Assembly (NCBI GenBank): GCA_020025255.1
Contig: JAHHSK010000002.1
Span: 1-59,107 of the forward strand
Length of the DNA: 59,107 nt
From: Ruthenibacterium sp.
GTDB taxonomy: Bacteria > Bacillota > Clostridia > Oscillospirales > Ruminococcaceae
Reading direction: 5' to 3'
Shown here: piece after piece, positions 34,716 through 43,826 of the stretch
Position numbering within the stretch: the stretch's first letter is position 1
Layout: each line of letters starts with the position of its first letter
Position numbers and translations under genes: made by a program
The notes under the pieces: model-generated
Database searches by the model: none
What the model saw: only the letters and a program-made list of their open reading frames with translations
What the model was told of the DNA's origin: nothing

Positions 34716-35748
34716 GCATTGCCTCCATAATTTTATGCCAGCATACGGCATAAAGCATCATCCCGCCTGTGCCGATCGTCAAAAACACATGGAGCCTCTG
34801 CGGCGGAATGACCCAAAGCCCCGCTGCAGTCAGCAAAAGCAGGAAGACACAAACCGCTTGTACTGCATCGCCATGCTCTTTGCCGGACAAAGACTTCAGC
34901 GCATCTGCCGAAGCGCAGCACAAAGCCGATATCTTACATAATTCTGCCATGAGCCACACGGCACTGTGCAGGGTATCCAGACGTCGGAACACCGATATGC
35001 TCCCCAGCCGCGAAAGCGTATGGACTGTCTGCATTTGTGTCTGCGCCTTCGTCCCGATCACAAGCTCCGTAAAAAAAGTAACGCCCATATAAAAAACTGC
35101 CAGCAGGATCAGCACCTTAACCAGACTTTTCTGTGTTCCGCTCTCTTTTTCCGCTGCAAAAAAACAAAAAAGCAATAGTTCCGGCATCAGGGTAAAGCTT
35201 CTGCCCGATACTTCAAAAATCTTTTTCGGATCGAATGCCTCCAGCTGCAGATGCGAAAACTGCATGCTTTGTACATTCGAAATCAAAAGCAGCGCAAACG
35301 AACACAAAAACACGGCATTCACGACCTGAAATGTGCGCATCAATCCCTCTTTGCCGCAGCGAAGCGCATAAAAGATGCACAGCGCCGGCACAACGATCAT
35401 CACGATCTGCGGCATAGGCTCATCGCTGACGTAGCGTATGAATTCCCATGTGCGCAGATACGCCGCGGATGCCGCGCAGGTAAACAGCGCTGCTGCCAAA
35501 ACAAGAAACACCCGGGAAGCTGCATTCACACCGCTTTTCATCACAGCAAAATCCCCGCTGTTCACGGTACGCACAAGGGGGATGCACACCAAAACGGCCA
35601 GTGCTGTATCTATGGCCGCCGCAGGAATCAGGATTTGTGCACTCGGGCGGCTTCCCGCTGTAAAGGGGCGCACGGCAATATCCACCGCCAGACTCAAAAA
35701 CAGCAAAACACTCAGCTGGCGGGCTGCTGCCGTTTTCCCTTTTTTCAT
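34696..35748 (-). CDS. GerAB/ArcD/ProY-type spore germination permease
   Basis: B subunit of the germinant receptor, a 350-residue APC-superfamily membrane protein with about ten hydrophobic segments, the fold that binds the germinant in GerAB. The N-terminus RQLSVLLFLSLAVDIAVRPF and the mid-protein LMPELLLFCFF fit the family; the length is slightly shorter than the usual 360-370. Its start overlaps the gerA stop by four bases. It overlaps the gerC start, so all three subunits are translationally coupled. Confidence 0.9.
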   Translation of the reverse strand: MKKGKTAAARQLSVLLFLSLAVDIAVRPFTAGSRPSAQILIPAAAIDTALAVLVCIPLVRTVNSGDFAVMKSGVNAASRVFLVLAAALFTCAASAAYLRTWEFIRYVSDEPMPQIVMIVVPALCIFYALRCGKEGLMRTFQVVNAVFLCSFALLLISNVQSMQFSHLQLEAFDPKKIFEVSGRSFTLMPELLLFCFFAAEKESGTQKSLVKVLILLAVFYMGVTFFTELVIGTKAQTQMQTVHTLSRLGSISVFRRLDTLHSAVWLMAELCKISALCCASADALKSLSGKEHGDAVQAVCVFLLLLTAAGLWVIPPQRLHVFLTIGTGGMMLYAVCWHKIMEAMHDKKNA

Positions 35749-37208
35749 TCTTCCCCTTCTTTCTTACGGTTCGAAAGTTTTTCTACTGAAAAATCCGACT
35801 TTGCGAGGATCCGCCAGTTCTGGCGCAGAACTCCATCGCGGAACAGTGTTTGGCTGAACGGTACGATCGGCGCCACATACGCAATCCCGAATGGATTCAT
35901 CCGGCAAATGCTCAAAATCATGATAAACGTCACGGCAACAACCCCAATCGGGCCGAATAGACCGCCCGCCAGAACATATAGGATCCGCAGAACCGTGATC
36001 GGCTCGTACAGCGACGGAACGACAAAGGTACAGATCGTTGTCATTGCCGCCACAATAATGATGGGCGTGCCGATGATTCCCGCGCTGACCGCCGCATCTC
36101 CTACAATCAAAGCTGCAACCAATCCCACAGAATGGCCAATGGGCTTTGGCAGCCGCAAGCCGGCTTCCCGCACGATTTCCAAAAGGAAAATCACAAACAG
36201 CGTTTCCAAAAAAAGCGGCATCGGCGTTGCCTGATCCGCTGCGGAAATCTTATAAAGCAGCTGCGGGGGGAATAGTTCCGGTGTAAAATTCACCGCGCTG
36301 ACAAACAGCCCCGGCAGCATCACCGCAATAAAAAAAGCGATATATTTAAACACCCGAATCAAGGAAGAAAAATACGCCTTCTGTGCATAATCATCCATAG
36401 TTTGAAAGTTTTCACTGAAAAAATACGGCACGATCATGGCGAACGGGCTTCCGTTTGCCAAAATCACGATTTTTCCCTCGCATATTTTAGCACTTGCCGT
36501 GTCAGGCCGCTCGGTATATCCAACCGCCTGAAAGAACGAAAAACCGTACTTGTGCAAAAAGGGGGAAAGATAGCCGGTATCAAACAGAAACGGCAGCTTT
36601 ATCGCGCAAAGACGCTGTTTGAGCTTTGTGAGGATTTCCTTCGAGACAAAGTCCTCATGATACATAAGCGCCACTTCGGTTTTGGTTCGTTCCCCGATCG
36701 TCATCGTTTCTATGCGCAGCCGGTCGCTGCGGATCAAACGCCGCACAAGGCTGATATTGATGCGCACAGGCTCTGTAAAGCCCTCTTTGGAGCCGCGTAT
36801 ATTTCCTTCTCCTTCTGCTTGCTGCACCGAACGATACGAAAAGCTTTGCGTGGAAAGCACCAAAGCCTTCGCAACCCCATCGATCAAAATCACGCTTGCG
36901 CCCGCTGTAAGCTGTGCCACGATATCATTGCGGCACAGTACCGTGCGGCTCTCCATAGGGATCGCCGTTTCCTTCAGAATATAATCAAAAAGCCCATCGG
37001 GCGTTTTGGGGTGATATTCCAAATGGCTTAGTTCTTCGAGCATGATCTCCCACAGCTTTTGCGTGCTGGAAAGACCCTCCATCATACAGATGCAGCAAGA
37101 GAAGCCCATGATTTTTAAATCCTTCACATAAAAATCCGGTGCCGAACCAAATGCATCCCGAAGCATCATCTTGTTTTCCAGCAGGCTCTTGTTGAGCTCT
37201 TCTTCCAC
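35745..37208 (-). CDS. GerA-family spore germination protein (subunit A)
   Basis: A subunit of the receptor, 487 residues: soluble N-terminal domain (to about 290), then five or six membrane segments in the conserved GerA C-terminal half (VSAVNFTPELFPPQLLYKISA, IVREAGLRLPKPIGHSVGLVAALIVGDAAV, and NPFGIAYVAP). A GTG at 37208 was chosen because a G-rich Shine-Dalgarno lies just upstream and no such site precedes the in-frame GTG at 37271. A CATACTA motif 22 bases upstream resembles a forespore sigma-G -10. The operon implies endospore formation and nutrient-triggered germination. Confidence 0.93.
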   Translation of the reverse strand: MEEELNKSLLENKMMLRDAFGSAPDFYVKDLKIMGFSCCICMMEGLSSTQKLWEIMLEELSHLEYHPKTPDGLFDYILKETAIPMESRTVLCRNDIVAQLTAGASVILIDGVAKALVLSTQSFSYRSVQQAEGEGNIRGSKEGFTEPVRINISLVRRLIRSDRLRIETMTIGERTKTEVALMYHEDFVSKEILTKLKQRLCAIKLPFLFDTGYLSPFLHKYGFSFFQAVGYTERPDTASAKICEGKIVILANGSPFAMIVPYFFSENFQTMDDYAQKAYFSSLIRVFKYIAFFIAVMLPGLFVSAVNFTPELFPPQLLYKISAADQATPMPLFLETLFVIFLLEIVREAGLRLPKPIGHSVGLVAALIVGDAAVSAGIIGTPIIIVAAMTTICTFVVPSLYEPITVLRILYVLAGGLFGPIGVVAVTFIMILSICRMNPFGIAYVAPIVPFSQTLFRDGVLRQNWRILAKSDFSVEKLSNRKKEGEE

Positions 37209-37229
37209 GCTGTCCCCCCCTTTTTCCTT

Positions 37230-37236
37230 TAGTATG
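37230..37236 (-). promoter_or_regulatory. Sigma-G-like -10 element of the ger operon
   Basis: Minus-strand CATACTA fits the sigma-G -10 pattern CATnnTA and lies 22 bases upstream of the gerA start. The expected -35 (GnATR) is not clear; GGATT lies at roughly the right distance. Weak evidence. Confidence 0.35.
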
Positions 37237-37315
37237 TCATTGCAGGCATATTTTAATCCAAATCCGGACACAATCTCTATAAGAACGCCGCTTGCGGCAA
37301 AAAAGGGAGTGCGCT

Positions 37316-37996
37316 ATGTTTATTCTGATTTTCCGCACCGTGCTGATTTACTTTCTGACGATTTTCGCAATGCGTCTTATGGGAAAAAAGCAAATGGGTG
37401 AGCTGCAGCCTTCGGAACTTGTTTCTGCGATCATGATTTCCAATCTGGCCTCGATTTCCATTGAAACACCGGAGCTTCCTTTGCTTGCGAGCATCATGCC
37501 GGTGTTCCTTATTGTGGTATGTGAAGTGTTTGTATCCTACTGCTGCATACGCTCGCGGCGGATCGCCCGGCTTGTATCCGGCGGGCCGCGCGTGGTGATC
37601 CGCAATGGAGTGATCGATCAAAAGGCTCTATACGAACTTCGATTCACTGTCGATGATCTGATCGAAGCCCTGCATGAAAAAGATGTATTTGAACTTTCCG
37701 ATGTTTCCTTTGCCATGATCGAAACAAACGGAAGCCTGAGCGTTCTGCGGAAATTTGATTCGGATACGCCGTGCAACCGTGATTTTTCCATTCCTGCACC
37801 CGAAGCAAAGCAGCCTTCTCTTCAGCTGATTGTGGACGGACATTTGAATTACGATAACATGCGGTTATGCGGCGTGGATGAAAAATGGGTGGACAGCCGC
37901 TGCCGAAAGCAAAATCTTTCCCGATCCGATGTTTTGCTTTTTCTTTGCAATGATGCCATGGAATACAGCATCACAAAAAAAGAAAGCCGGCAATAA
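37316..37996 (+). CDS. YetF/DUF421 membrane protein
   Basis: A 226-residue protein with three N-terminal membrane segments and a cytoplasmic DUF421/YetF domain. The family motifs are FAMRLMGKKQMGELQPSELV after the first segment, SGGPRVVIRNGVID, and YELRFTVDDLIEALHEKDVFELSDVSFAMIETNGSLSV. YetF-type proteins are widespread in spore-formers; their function is not known. The ATG at 37316 has GGGAG six bases upstream. It is divergent from the ger operon and followed 37 bases later by a DUF4363 gene, a common partner. Confidence 0.9.
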   Translation: MFILIFRTVLIYFLTIFAMRLMGKKQMGELQPSELVSAIMISNLASISIETPELPLLASIMPVFLIVVCEVFVSYCCIRSRRIARLVSGGPRVVIRNGVIDQKALYELRFTVDDLIEALHEKDVFELSDVSFAMIETNGSLSVLRKFDSDTPCNRDFSIPAPEAKQPSLQLIVDGHLNYDNMRLCGVDEKWVDSRCRKQNLSRSDVLLFLCNDAMEYSITKKESRQ

Positions 37997-38033
37997 GCCG
38001 ACTTTCCTTCATTTTCTTACCGGAGGAATCCTT

Positions 38034-38402
38034 ATGAACCGAACCCATATCGCCGCGCTGATCCTGCTTGCTTTTATTGCTGCTTCCGCAGTAGGCCACC
38101 GCATTGTTTTCGATACGACCAATCAGCTTCAGGATGCCCTTTCCGACATCCGCAGCTGTGCCGAACAAGCCGACTGCAAACTTGCCGAACAAAAACTGCA
38201 GCGACTGATCGACGCATATCAAAGCCGCCAGCCCGCACTGAAAGTCTTTCTTCGCCGGGATACCGCTTCGGCTGTTTGTGTAAATCTGCATGTGCTTTAC
38301 GCCTATGCGCAAAGCTGCGAGACACAAGAACTTCTTGCAGAGATCGACCGGTTGACCGAACAGCTGAATGCAACCGAACAGTTATTTTTCAGCATTCTCT
38401 GA
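38034..38402 (+). CDS. DUF4363 family protein
   Basis: A 122-residue protein with one N-terminal membrane segment or signal anchor (about residues 6-23) and a helical outside domain with the pattern LQDALSDIRSCAEQADCKLAEQKLQRLIDAYQ typical of DUF4363. GGAGG lies seven bases before the ATG. It forms a pair with the YetF gene. Its last 21 bases overlap the end of the convergent nrdR gene, so there is no room for a terminator between them. Confidence 0.82.
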   Translation: MNRTHIAALILLAFIAASAVGHRIVFDTTNQLQDALSDIRSCAEQADCKLAEQKLQRLIDAYQSRQPALKVFLRRDTASAVCVNLHVLYAYAQSCETQELLAEIDRLTEQLNATEQLFFSIL

Positions 38403-38879
38403 CGCTGCCGTTTCCGAACCGGCCAAGCGCGTATTCAAAAGCCCTTTTAATTCTTCCATAAAGGTCGTAATATCCCCGAATTCACGATAGACGGAAACAA
38501 ACCGGATATACGCCACTTCGTCAATGTTTTTCAGTTCCTGCATTGCCAGTTCCCCTACGTGCACCGATGCCACTTCATGATCGGCCGAATTAAGCAGGGT
38601 CTGTTCGATGTTATCCACCGCATTTTCCAGCGTTTGATATGCCACCGGTCGTTTTTCACACGCGCGCAGCATGCCATTGAGCAGCTTTTGGCGGTCAAAC
38701 GGTTCCCTCGATTTATTCTTTTTCACAACAACAAGCGGAACGGTTTCCACTACTTCATAGGTAGTGAAACGTCTTTTGCACATCAAACATTCTCTGCGGC
38801 GGCGAATGCGCTCCCCATCATCAGCCGGTCGTGAATCAATCACTTTGGAATCAATGGCTCCGCAATACGGACACTTCAT
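38382..38879 (-). CDS. nrdR: Transcriptional repressor NrdR
   Basis: Ribonucleotide reductase regulator that senses dATP/ATP with an ATP-cone. The 165-residue protein has the zinc ribbon C3-x2-C6 and C31-x2-C34, then the ATP-cone (VVVKKNKSREPFDRQKLLNGM). Length is slightly above the usual 150-160 because of a Glu/Ala-rich tail. It follows the sugar isomerase with a four-base overlap and converges on the DUF4363 gene with a 21-base overlap. No nrd genes or NrdR boxes were seen in the window. Confidence 0.97.
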   Translation of the reverse strand: MKCPYCGAIDSKVIDSRPADDGERIRRRRECLMCKRRFTTYEVVETVPLVVVKKNKSREPFDRQKLLNGMLRACEKRPVAYQTLENAVDNIEQTLLNSADHEVASVHVGELAMQELKNIDEVAYIRFVSVYREFGDITTFMEELKGLLNTRLAGSETAASENAEK

Positions 38880-39694
38880 GGGCTTTGCTCCTTTTCTGCG
38901 CCGACAGCTGTGCTGCTTTCGGCATAAATTCTATCTACAAGCCTTGCGGCACTGCACAGTTCTTCCAATTCGGAAAATCCATCGCGATACAGTTCGATCA
39001 CAATATCCCCTTGAAAGCCGCTGCGAATCAGCCTGCGGAAAAGCGCATCGATCTTCAGCAAGCCCTTTCCCGGTGCAACGCAATCTTTTTGCGGTGTGTA
39101 ATCGCTCAAATGAACATGGACAATACGATCCCCCATTGCATCGAGCATATCATCCAGCTCCACCTCAGCACGCCGCTGCTGCTTGACATCCAGTACAAAT
39201 GAAATATCATCCTCCGTGTATTCCCGCATCCGACGGATGAATTCCGGCTGTCCGCTTTTGCACCGCACTACATTTTCCTGACAAAAATCAATGCCGTATT
39301 CCCGTGCCGCCTTTCGCACCCTGCGATAGCGCCGGCAGTACTCTTCAACCGGGAACTGGCTTTGTTTTGCACAGCCATGGAACACGAATTTTGATGCGCC
39401 TAACTGCCTTGCAATTTCAAAATATCTTCGGTATAAGCAAAGCCCATCCTCAAAGCGTCCCTCATATTCCGATGCGAACAGCAGTGTTTCCAGCCCGCAG
39501 GTGAACGGGTGGATCGAGGTGATGCGCATATCCGGGCACGCAATCCGTTTCAATTCTTCCACATACGGTGCCTGCATTTCATGGAAGGTGTTCAAAAAGA
39601 TTTCCGCATTGCTGATTCCGCCTTGATGCAAAAGTTCCAGCGCTTTTGCGGTTTCCTGCGGATAAAAGCACGCCGTAGAAACACCGCACTTCAT
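38876..39694 (-). CDS. Sugar phosphate isomerase/epimerase (TIM barrel, AP-endonuclease 2 family)
   Basis: A 272-residue xylose-isomerase-like TIM-barrel protein. Family features are the N-terminal GVSTACFYPQE, the central KFVFHGCAKQSQFPVE, the metal-ligand stretches CQENVVRCKSG, FVLDVKQQRRAEVELDDML, and HVHLSDYTPQKDCVAPGKGLLKIDALF, and terminal VIELYRDGF. The substrate is unknown. It has a good promoter and shares a transcript with nrdR. Confidence 0.8.
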   Translation of the reverse strand: MKCGVSTACFYPQETAKALELLHQGGISNAEIFLNTFHEMQAPYVEELKRIACPDMRITSIHPFTCGLETLLFASEYEGRFEDGLCLYRRYFEIARQLGASKFVFHGCAKQSQFPVEEYCRRYRRVRKAAREYGIDFCQENVVRCKSGQPEFIRRMREYTEDDISFVLDVKQQRRAEVELDDMLDAMGDRIVHVHLSDYTPQKDCVAPGKGLLKIDALFRRLIRSGFQGDIVIELYRDGFSELEELCSAARLVDRIYAESSTAVGAEKEQSP

Positions 39695-39719
39695 AAAATC
39701 ACCTCATTCAATGATTCAT

Positions 39720-39748
39720 ATTATGGCATAATTATTATATTTTTGCAA
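39720..39748 (-). promoter_or_regulatory. Sigma-A promoter of the isomerase-nrdR pair
   Basis: Minus-strand -35 TTGCAA (39743-39748) and -10 CATAAT (39720-39725) with a 17-base spacer, 25 bases upstream of the ATG. Confidence 0.75.
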
Positions 39749-39751
39749 GCA

Positions 39752-39785
39752 AAAAGCGGATGCATCCGAAGGTGCATCCGCTTTT
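39752..39785 (-). terminator. Terminator after secF
   Basis: Arms AAAAGCGGATGCA (39752-39764) and complement (39773-39785) with an eight-base loop. The descending arm gives a T-run on the minus strand. Confidence 0.88.
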
Positions 39786-39794
39786 GCGTTAAAA

Positions 39795-40733
39795 TCACGC
39801 CTTTTTCTTGCGGGGTTTTGCTTTTTTGCGGGTTTCCCATTCAACCCACAGCGGCCCTGCAATGCACACGGTGCTGTACACACCGGAAATCATACCGATG
39901 ATCAGCGGCAGTGCAAATGTAAAAATGCTGTCCAGCCCGAATACCACCGATACAACACACACCGTACCCAAAGCAAGCAGGGTCGAAATTGTGGTATTGA
40001 TCGAACGATGCAGGCTTTGATTGATGCTTGTATTCACAAGGGTTTCAAAGCTCATCGAATTGCCATACAGCTGCCGATTTTCACGCACGCGGTCATAAAT
40101 GACAACGGTATCGTTGATCGAATAGCCCAAAATCGTAAGCAGCGCTGCAATAAAGTTGCCGTTGAGCGGAATCCGCATCACGATAAACACACCATACACC
40201 ACGATCAGATCATGCACCAGCGCAACCACTGCCATGCTGCCAGCCGGCCAGCCGCCGATTTTCTTGAAGCGAATGGCGATATACACCAGAATCAAAAGCG
40301 ATGCCGCCACAACCGCCACGATGCTTTTGATGAAAAATTCGTTTCCGATCGACGGATTCACGTTCTTCATCGAAAGCTGCTGGAACGATTGCTCCGAAAA
40401 CTTTTCGTCAAACATCGTGCCCAGTGCTTCCACCGCGGCCGCGTCGATCGTTTCACTGCCGGGCATCGAGATCGTAACCGTTTTTGCATTGCTTGCAATG
40501 CTGTCCCCCGTCTGAAGCGAAACATTGCTTCCGAGCACTGTGCTGACATCCTTTTGCAGCGCATTCAGGTCAAATTCACCCTCATAGCTATAAGTAAGCA
40601 TTGCGCCGCCTTTAAACTGAATGTCCATTTCAACGCCGAAAATCAGGCTGCTCAGAAGAATGAATGCAATCAGCACGGCGGAAAAGATAAAAAACTTTTT
40701 TCGGTTCCCGACGATATTATACTGTTTTTTCAT
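39795..40733 (-). CDS. secF: Protein translocase subunit SecF
   Basis: Proton-motive-force-using accessory subunit of the Sec translocon. The 312-residue protein has six membrane segments with the periplasmic-type domain between the first two, the conserved FKGGAML segment, and the SecF motifs YSINDTVVIYDRVREN and the TTISTLLALGTV block. It overlaps the secD stop region by 17 bases. The C-terminal tail (ETRKKAKPRKKKA) is very basic. Confidence 0.97.
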   Translation of the reverse strand: MKKQYNIVGNRKKFFIFSAVLIAFILLSSLIFGVEMDIQFKGGAMLTYSYEGEFDLNALQKDVSTVLGSNVSLQTGDSIASNAKTVTISMPGSETIDAAAVEALGTMFDEKFSEQSFQQLSMKNVNPSIGNEFFIKSIVAVVAASLLILVYIAIRFKKIGGWPAGSMAVVALVHDLIVVYGVFIVMRIPLNGNFIAALLTILGYSINDTVVIYDRVRENRQLYGNSMSFETLVNTSINQSLHRSINTTISTLLALGTVCVVSVVFGLDSIFTFALPLIIGMISGVYSTVCIAGPLWVEWETRKKAKPRKKKA

Positions 40734-42156
40734 TCTTTAGCCCTCCATACAAAACCGGGTTACGCATGCATTTGAGCTTGGAAAGCCCCTTGAGCATAAT
40801 ACGCGTGGAGATAACGCCGAACACAAAGTTCAGCAGAACCCCGACAAGCAGCGTAAAGCCGAACGAATAGATCGTGCCTGCCGTAGAGGGTCCGAAAGCA
40901 AAGAATATCGGCTTGAGCATTTTTGCAAAGAAGCCATCGGTCGGGCCGAAAGCACCCATCAGCATCACCGCAACAATAATAACCGTTACGTTGCCGTCGA
41001 TAACCGGTGCAAGGCCGCGTTCAAAACCGGAGCGGATCGCTCCATCGATGCTTTTGCCGGATCGGATTTCTTCCTTGATCCGCTCTGCTGCAATAACATT
41101 CGCATCCACGCCCATGCCGATTGCCAGGATGATACCTGCAATACCGGGCAGTGTCAATGTAAAGCTGTTCAGAACCGGGAAATAACCGGATACAAATGCG
41201 AGTGTCATCGCCGTCTGTCCCAGCAGTGCGATCACCGCAACGACACCGGGCAGACGATAATTGAAGATCATAAATACCGCCACAAGCGCAAATGCAATCA
41301 GGCCTGCCAAAACCATTGCCTGAAGGGAGTTTGCACCGAGGCTGGGGCTGATCGTGCTGTAATCTTCTGCTGTCAGTGCAAACGGAAGCGCACCGGAGTT
41401 GATCTTATTGGCAAGCGAGATCGCCTCATCCCGCGTCTTTTCATCCGCGCCGTTCAGTGTGATCATCGCGTGGCCATCCGTGATTGCCGAATTGACCATA
41501 GGATACGATACAAGCGTATCATCCATCCAAATCGAGATCACGCCATGCGTTTGCGCAAGACGGGTGGTTGCCTCTGCAAAGCTTTCTTTGCCGGAATCGT
41601 TCAGTTCCAGCGACACATAGTACTGCCCATACGTCGGGCTGTTTGCGTTGTTGTCTACCGAAGGAACGGCCCGGGCGATATCCATACCTTCGAGAATCAC
41701 ATTCTCGGCTGTGACACCCGACGGCTTTCCCTGCGCATCCACCTCTTTGCCTTCGCGGAACGTAAGAACTGCGGTTGCTCCGATTTCCTGAATTGCTGCT
41801 TCGGGGTTAAAATCACTTTCCCCTTCCTTCCACGGGAAGCGAACAATGATACGGTCTTTACTGTAATCCGTATATACTTCGTTATCCGTGATGTTCAGGT
41901 TGACAAGACGCTGTTTGATAACCGATTCCGCAGCACTGAGCTGCTCATCGGTTGCATCGAAATCATCAGCAGGCATAAATGTGACATCTACGCCGCCGCG
42001 GATATCGATACCGAAGCGGATATCCTTTGCGCCCTTCACCCAAATTTTTGTTGTATCACCGTACTTTGTACTGATGCCGAAAAACGCAGTTACTGCGAAT
42101 GCGGCAATCAGAACGGCAACAACAAAAAACTGCCAGGGTTTCCCTTTTGTCTTCAT
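40717..42156 (-). CDS. secD: Protein translocase subunit SecD
   Basis: Partner of SecF that drives late steps of protein export. The 479-residue protein has one N-terminal segment, a large outside domain starting at the D1 motif FGIDIRGGVDVTF, and five C-terminal segments with LPGIAGIILAIGMGVDANVIAAERIKEE and GNVTVIIVAVMLMGAFGPT. secD and secF are separate overlapping genes here, not fused as in Bacillus. It follows the aminotransferase gene by 67 bases. Confidence 0.97.
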   Translation of the reverse strand: MKTKGKPWQFFVVAVLIAAFAVTAFFGISTKYGDTTKIWVKGAKDIRFGIDIRGGVDVTFMPADDFDATDEQLSAAESVIKQRLVNLNITDNEVYTDYSKDRIIVRFPWKEGESDFNPEAAIQEIGATAVLTFREGKEVDAQGKPSGVTAENVILEGMDIARAVPSVDNNANSPTYGQYYVSLELNDSGKESFAEATTRLAQTHGVISIWMDDTLVSYPMVNSAITDGHAMITLNGADEKTRDEAISLANKINSGALPFALTAEDYSTISPSLGANSLQAMVLAGLIAFALVAVFMIFNYRLPGVVAVIALLGQTAMTLAFVSGYFPVLNSFTLTLPGIAGIILAIGMGVDANVIAAERIKEEIRSGKSIDGAIRSGFERGLAPVIDGNVTVIIVAVMLMGAFGPTDGFFAKMLKPIFFAFGPSTAGTIYSFGFTLLVGVLLNFVFGVISTRIMLKGLSKLKCMRNPVLYGGLKNEKTV

Positions 42157-42223
42157 TGTCTTCCTCCAGAAATGATTTTATCTATCCTATACGCCGTAAG
42201 CTTTTTTGTATGGCGCAAAAGGC

Positions 42224-43498
42224 TTACTGACGCTGCAATAGCTTTTCCAGTGTTGCAATGCGGATGCAAACGCAAAGCAGACGGGATGCAAGTTCCAATT
42301 CCCCCAGCGGCGGAAAGGTCGGTGCAATGCGGATATTGCTGTCATCGGGATCGTTTCCGTACGGATATGTCGCACCCGCACCGGTCAGTACCACACCGGC
42401 TTCGCGGCACAGTTCCACCGTGCGCTTTGCGCAGCCCGGATAAGTATATACGCTGATAAAGTAGCCGCCATTGGGTTTTGTCCAATGTGCGATCTGCCCG
42501 CTTTCGGCAAGATCGCGTTCCAGTGTATCAAGAACCATGCGGAATTTCGGTTCCAAAAGCGCGCGATGCTTTTTCATATGTGCCGCCAAGCCATCCATAT
42601 CCTTCAAGAATTTCACATGGCGCATCTGGTTTACCTTATCAAAGCCGATCGTCATCGGGAACATATGTTCCAGCATATAGTCGATGTTCTTTTTGCTTGC
42701 CGCCATAGCTGCAACCGCCGCACCGGGGAACGTCACCTTGCTCAGCGAACAGAACATCATTGCCCTATCCTCATGGCCGGCTTTGCGGCATTCATCCAGA
42801 ATGTTCAGAACATGATCCGGCGTATCGGTCAAATGATGCGCTCCGTATGCGTTATCCCACAAAATGCGGAAATCCGGTGCCGCCGTCTTCATGCAGGCCA
42901 GACGCTTTACGGTTTCGTCACTGTATGTATATCCATCCGGATTGGAATAAAGGGGCACGCACCAGATGCCCTTGACGTCTTGCTGCTGTACCAGCTGTTC
43001 TACAACATCCATATCCGGGCCTGTCGGAAGCATCGGTACCGTCAAAAGTTCAAAGCCGAAATATTCCGTGATTCGAAAGTGCCGGTCATATCCGGGTGCA
43101 GGGCACAAAAACTTCGGCTTAGCTGCACCGCCCCATGCCGCAGGACTATCGACAAGCCCGACACGGTACGCAAGTTCTATCACGCAGAACATCATGTTCA
43201 GGCTGGAATTGCCGCCCACGAACACTTCCTCCGGCTCGGCTCCCAGCATTTCCCCAAAAAAGCGGCGTGCTTCCGGCATACCGGCCAGATTCCCATAATT
43301 GCGCGCATCGATCCCGGAATCCCCCACAAGATCGGTAATCTTCAGCATATCCATGGAAAGCTCCAGCTGATCTTTCGCCGGCTTGCCGCGCGACATATCC
43401 AGCTTGAGCCCCTGCTTTACATATCCTTCAAACACCGTGCGCTGGGCATGCAGCTCCTGTTCCAGCTGTTCTTTATTCAGCGCAAGATAATCTGCCAT
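42224..43498 (-). CDS. PLP-dependent aminotransferase, aspartate aminotransferase type Ic-like
   Basis: A 424-residue fold-type I aminotransferase. The PLP lysine is K254 in FCSLSKVTFPGAA. The N-terminal LDMSRGKPAKDQLELSMDML, the phosphate-binding GGNSSLNMMF, and CPAPGYDRHF are hallmarks of the subgroup Ic aspartate aminotransferases found in Actinobacteria and Clostridia, which differ from the usual AspC. ATG 43498 has GAGGGG eight bases upstream; an in-frame ATG 18 bases earlier overlaps that site. It has its own promoter. Aspartate/2-oxoglutarate is the likely pair. Confidence 0.85.
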   Translation of the reverse strand: MADYLALNKEQLEQELHAQRTVFEGYVKQGLKLDMSRGKPAKDQLELSMDMLKITDLVGDSGIDARNYGNLAGMPEARRFFGEMLGAEPEEVFVGGNSSLNMMFCVIELAYRVGLVDSPAAWGGAAKPKFLCPAPGYDRHFRITEYFGFELLTVPMLPTGPDMDVVEQLVQQQDVKGIWCVPLYSNPDGYTYSDETVKRLACMKTAAPDFRILWDNAYGAHHLTDTPDHVLNILDECRKAGHEDRAMMFCSLSKVTFPGAAVAAMAASKKNIDYMLEHMFPMTIGFDKVNQMRHVKFLKDMDGLAAHMKKHRALLEPKFRMVLDTLERDLAESGQIAHWTKPNGGYFISVYTYPGCAKRTVELCREAGVVLTGAGATYPYGNDPDDSNIRIAPTFPPLGELELASRLLCVCIRIATLEKLLQRQ

Positions 43499-43612
43499 AT
43501 TCCTTTCCCCTCTCATCTCTTTTATCGGCTCTCTTTTCTATTTCAAGAGATATTTTCCCCGCAGGAAACATCCTCTGTACCGAACATTCAATATGTATCC
43601 ATATAGGATATT

Positions 43613-43641
43613 ATTATAATATAAAGCGATGAAATGTACAA
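43613..43641 (-). promoter_or_regulatory. Sigma-A promoter of the aminotransferase
   Basis: Minus-strand -35 TTGTAC (43636-43641) and perfect -10 TATAAT (43613-43618), 17-base spacer, with about 110 bases of leader before the start. The rest of the 43499-43740 gap shows no gene. Confidence 0.75.
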
Positions 43642-43740
43642 GTCGAAAAGACAGCTTATCCAACAAATTATAAAAACACATGCCAAAATAACGCGGCCGC
43701 ATCCCCTTGCAGCGTATATCCTGCATCCATTGCAAAACAG

Positions 43741-43782
43741 AACAAGCCGAAGGATCGATAACGGCTGATCCTTCGGCTTGTT
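43741..43782 (-). terminator. Terminator after ileS
   Basis: Perfect 16-base arms AACAAGCCGAAGGATC (43741-43756) and complement (43767-43782) with a ten-base loop; the minus-strand read ends in a T-rich run. Confidence 0.88.
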
Positions 43783-43826
43783 TGTTTTTCTTACGGTTTT
43801 CTGCTTTGGTGCTGTATCCCGCAGCT

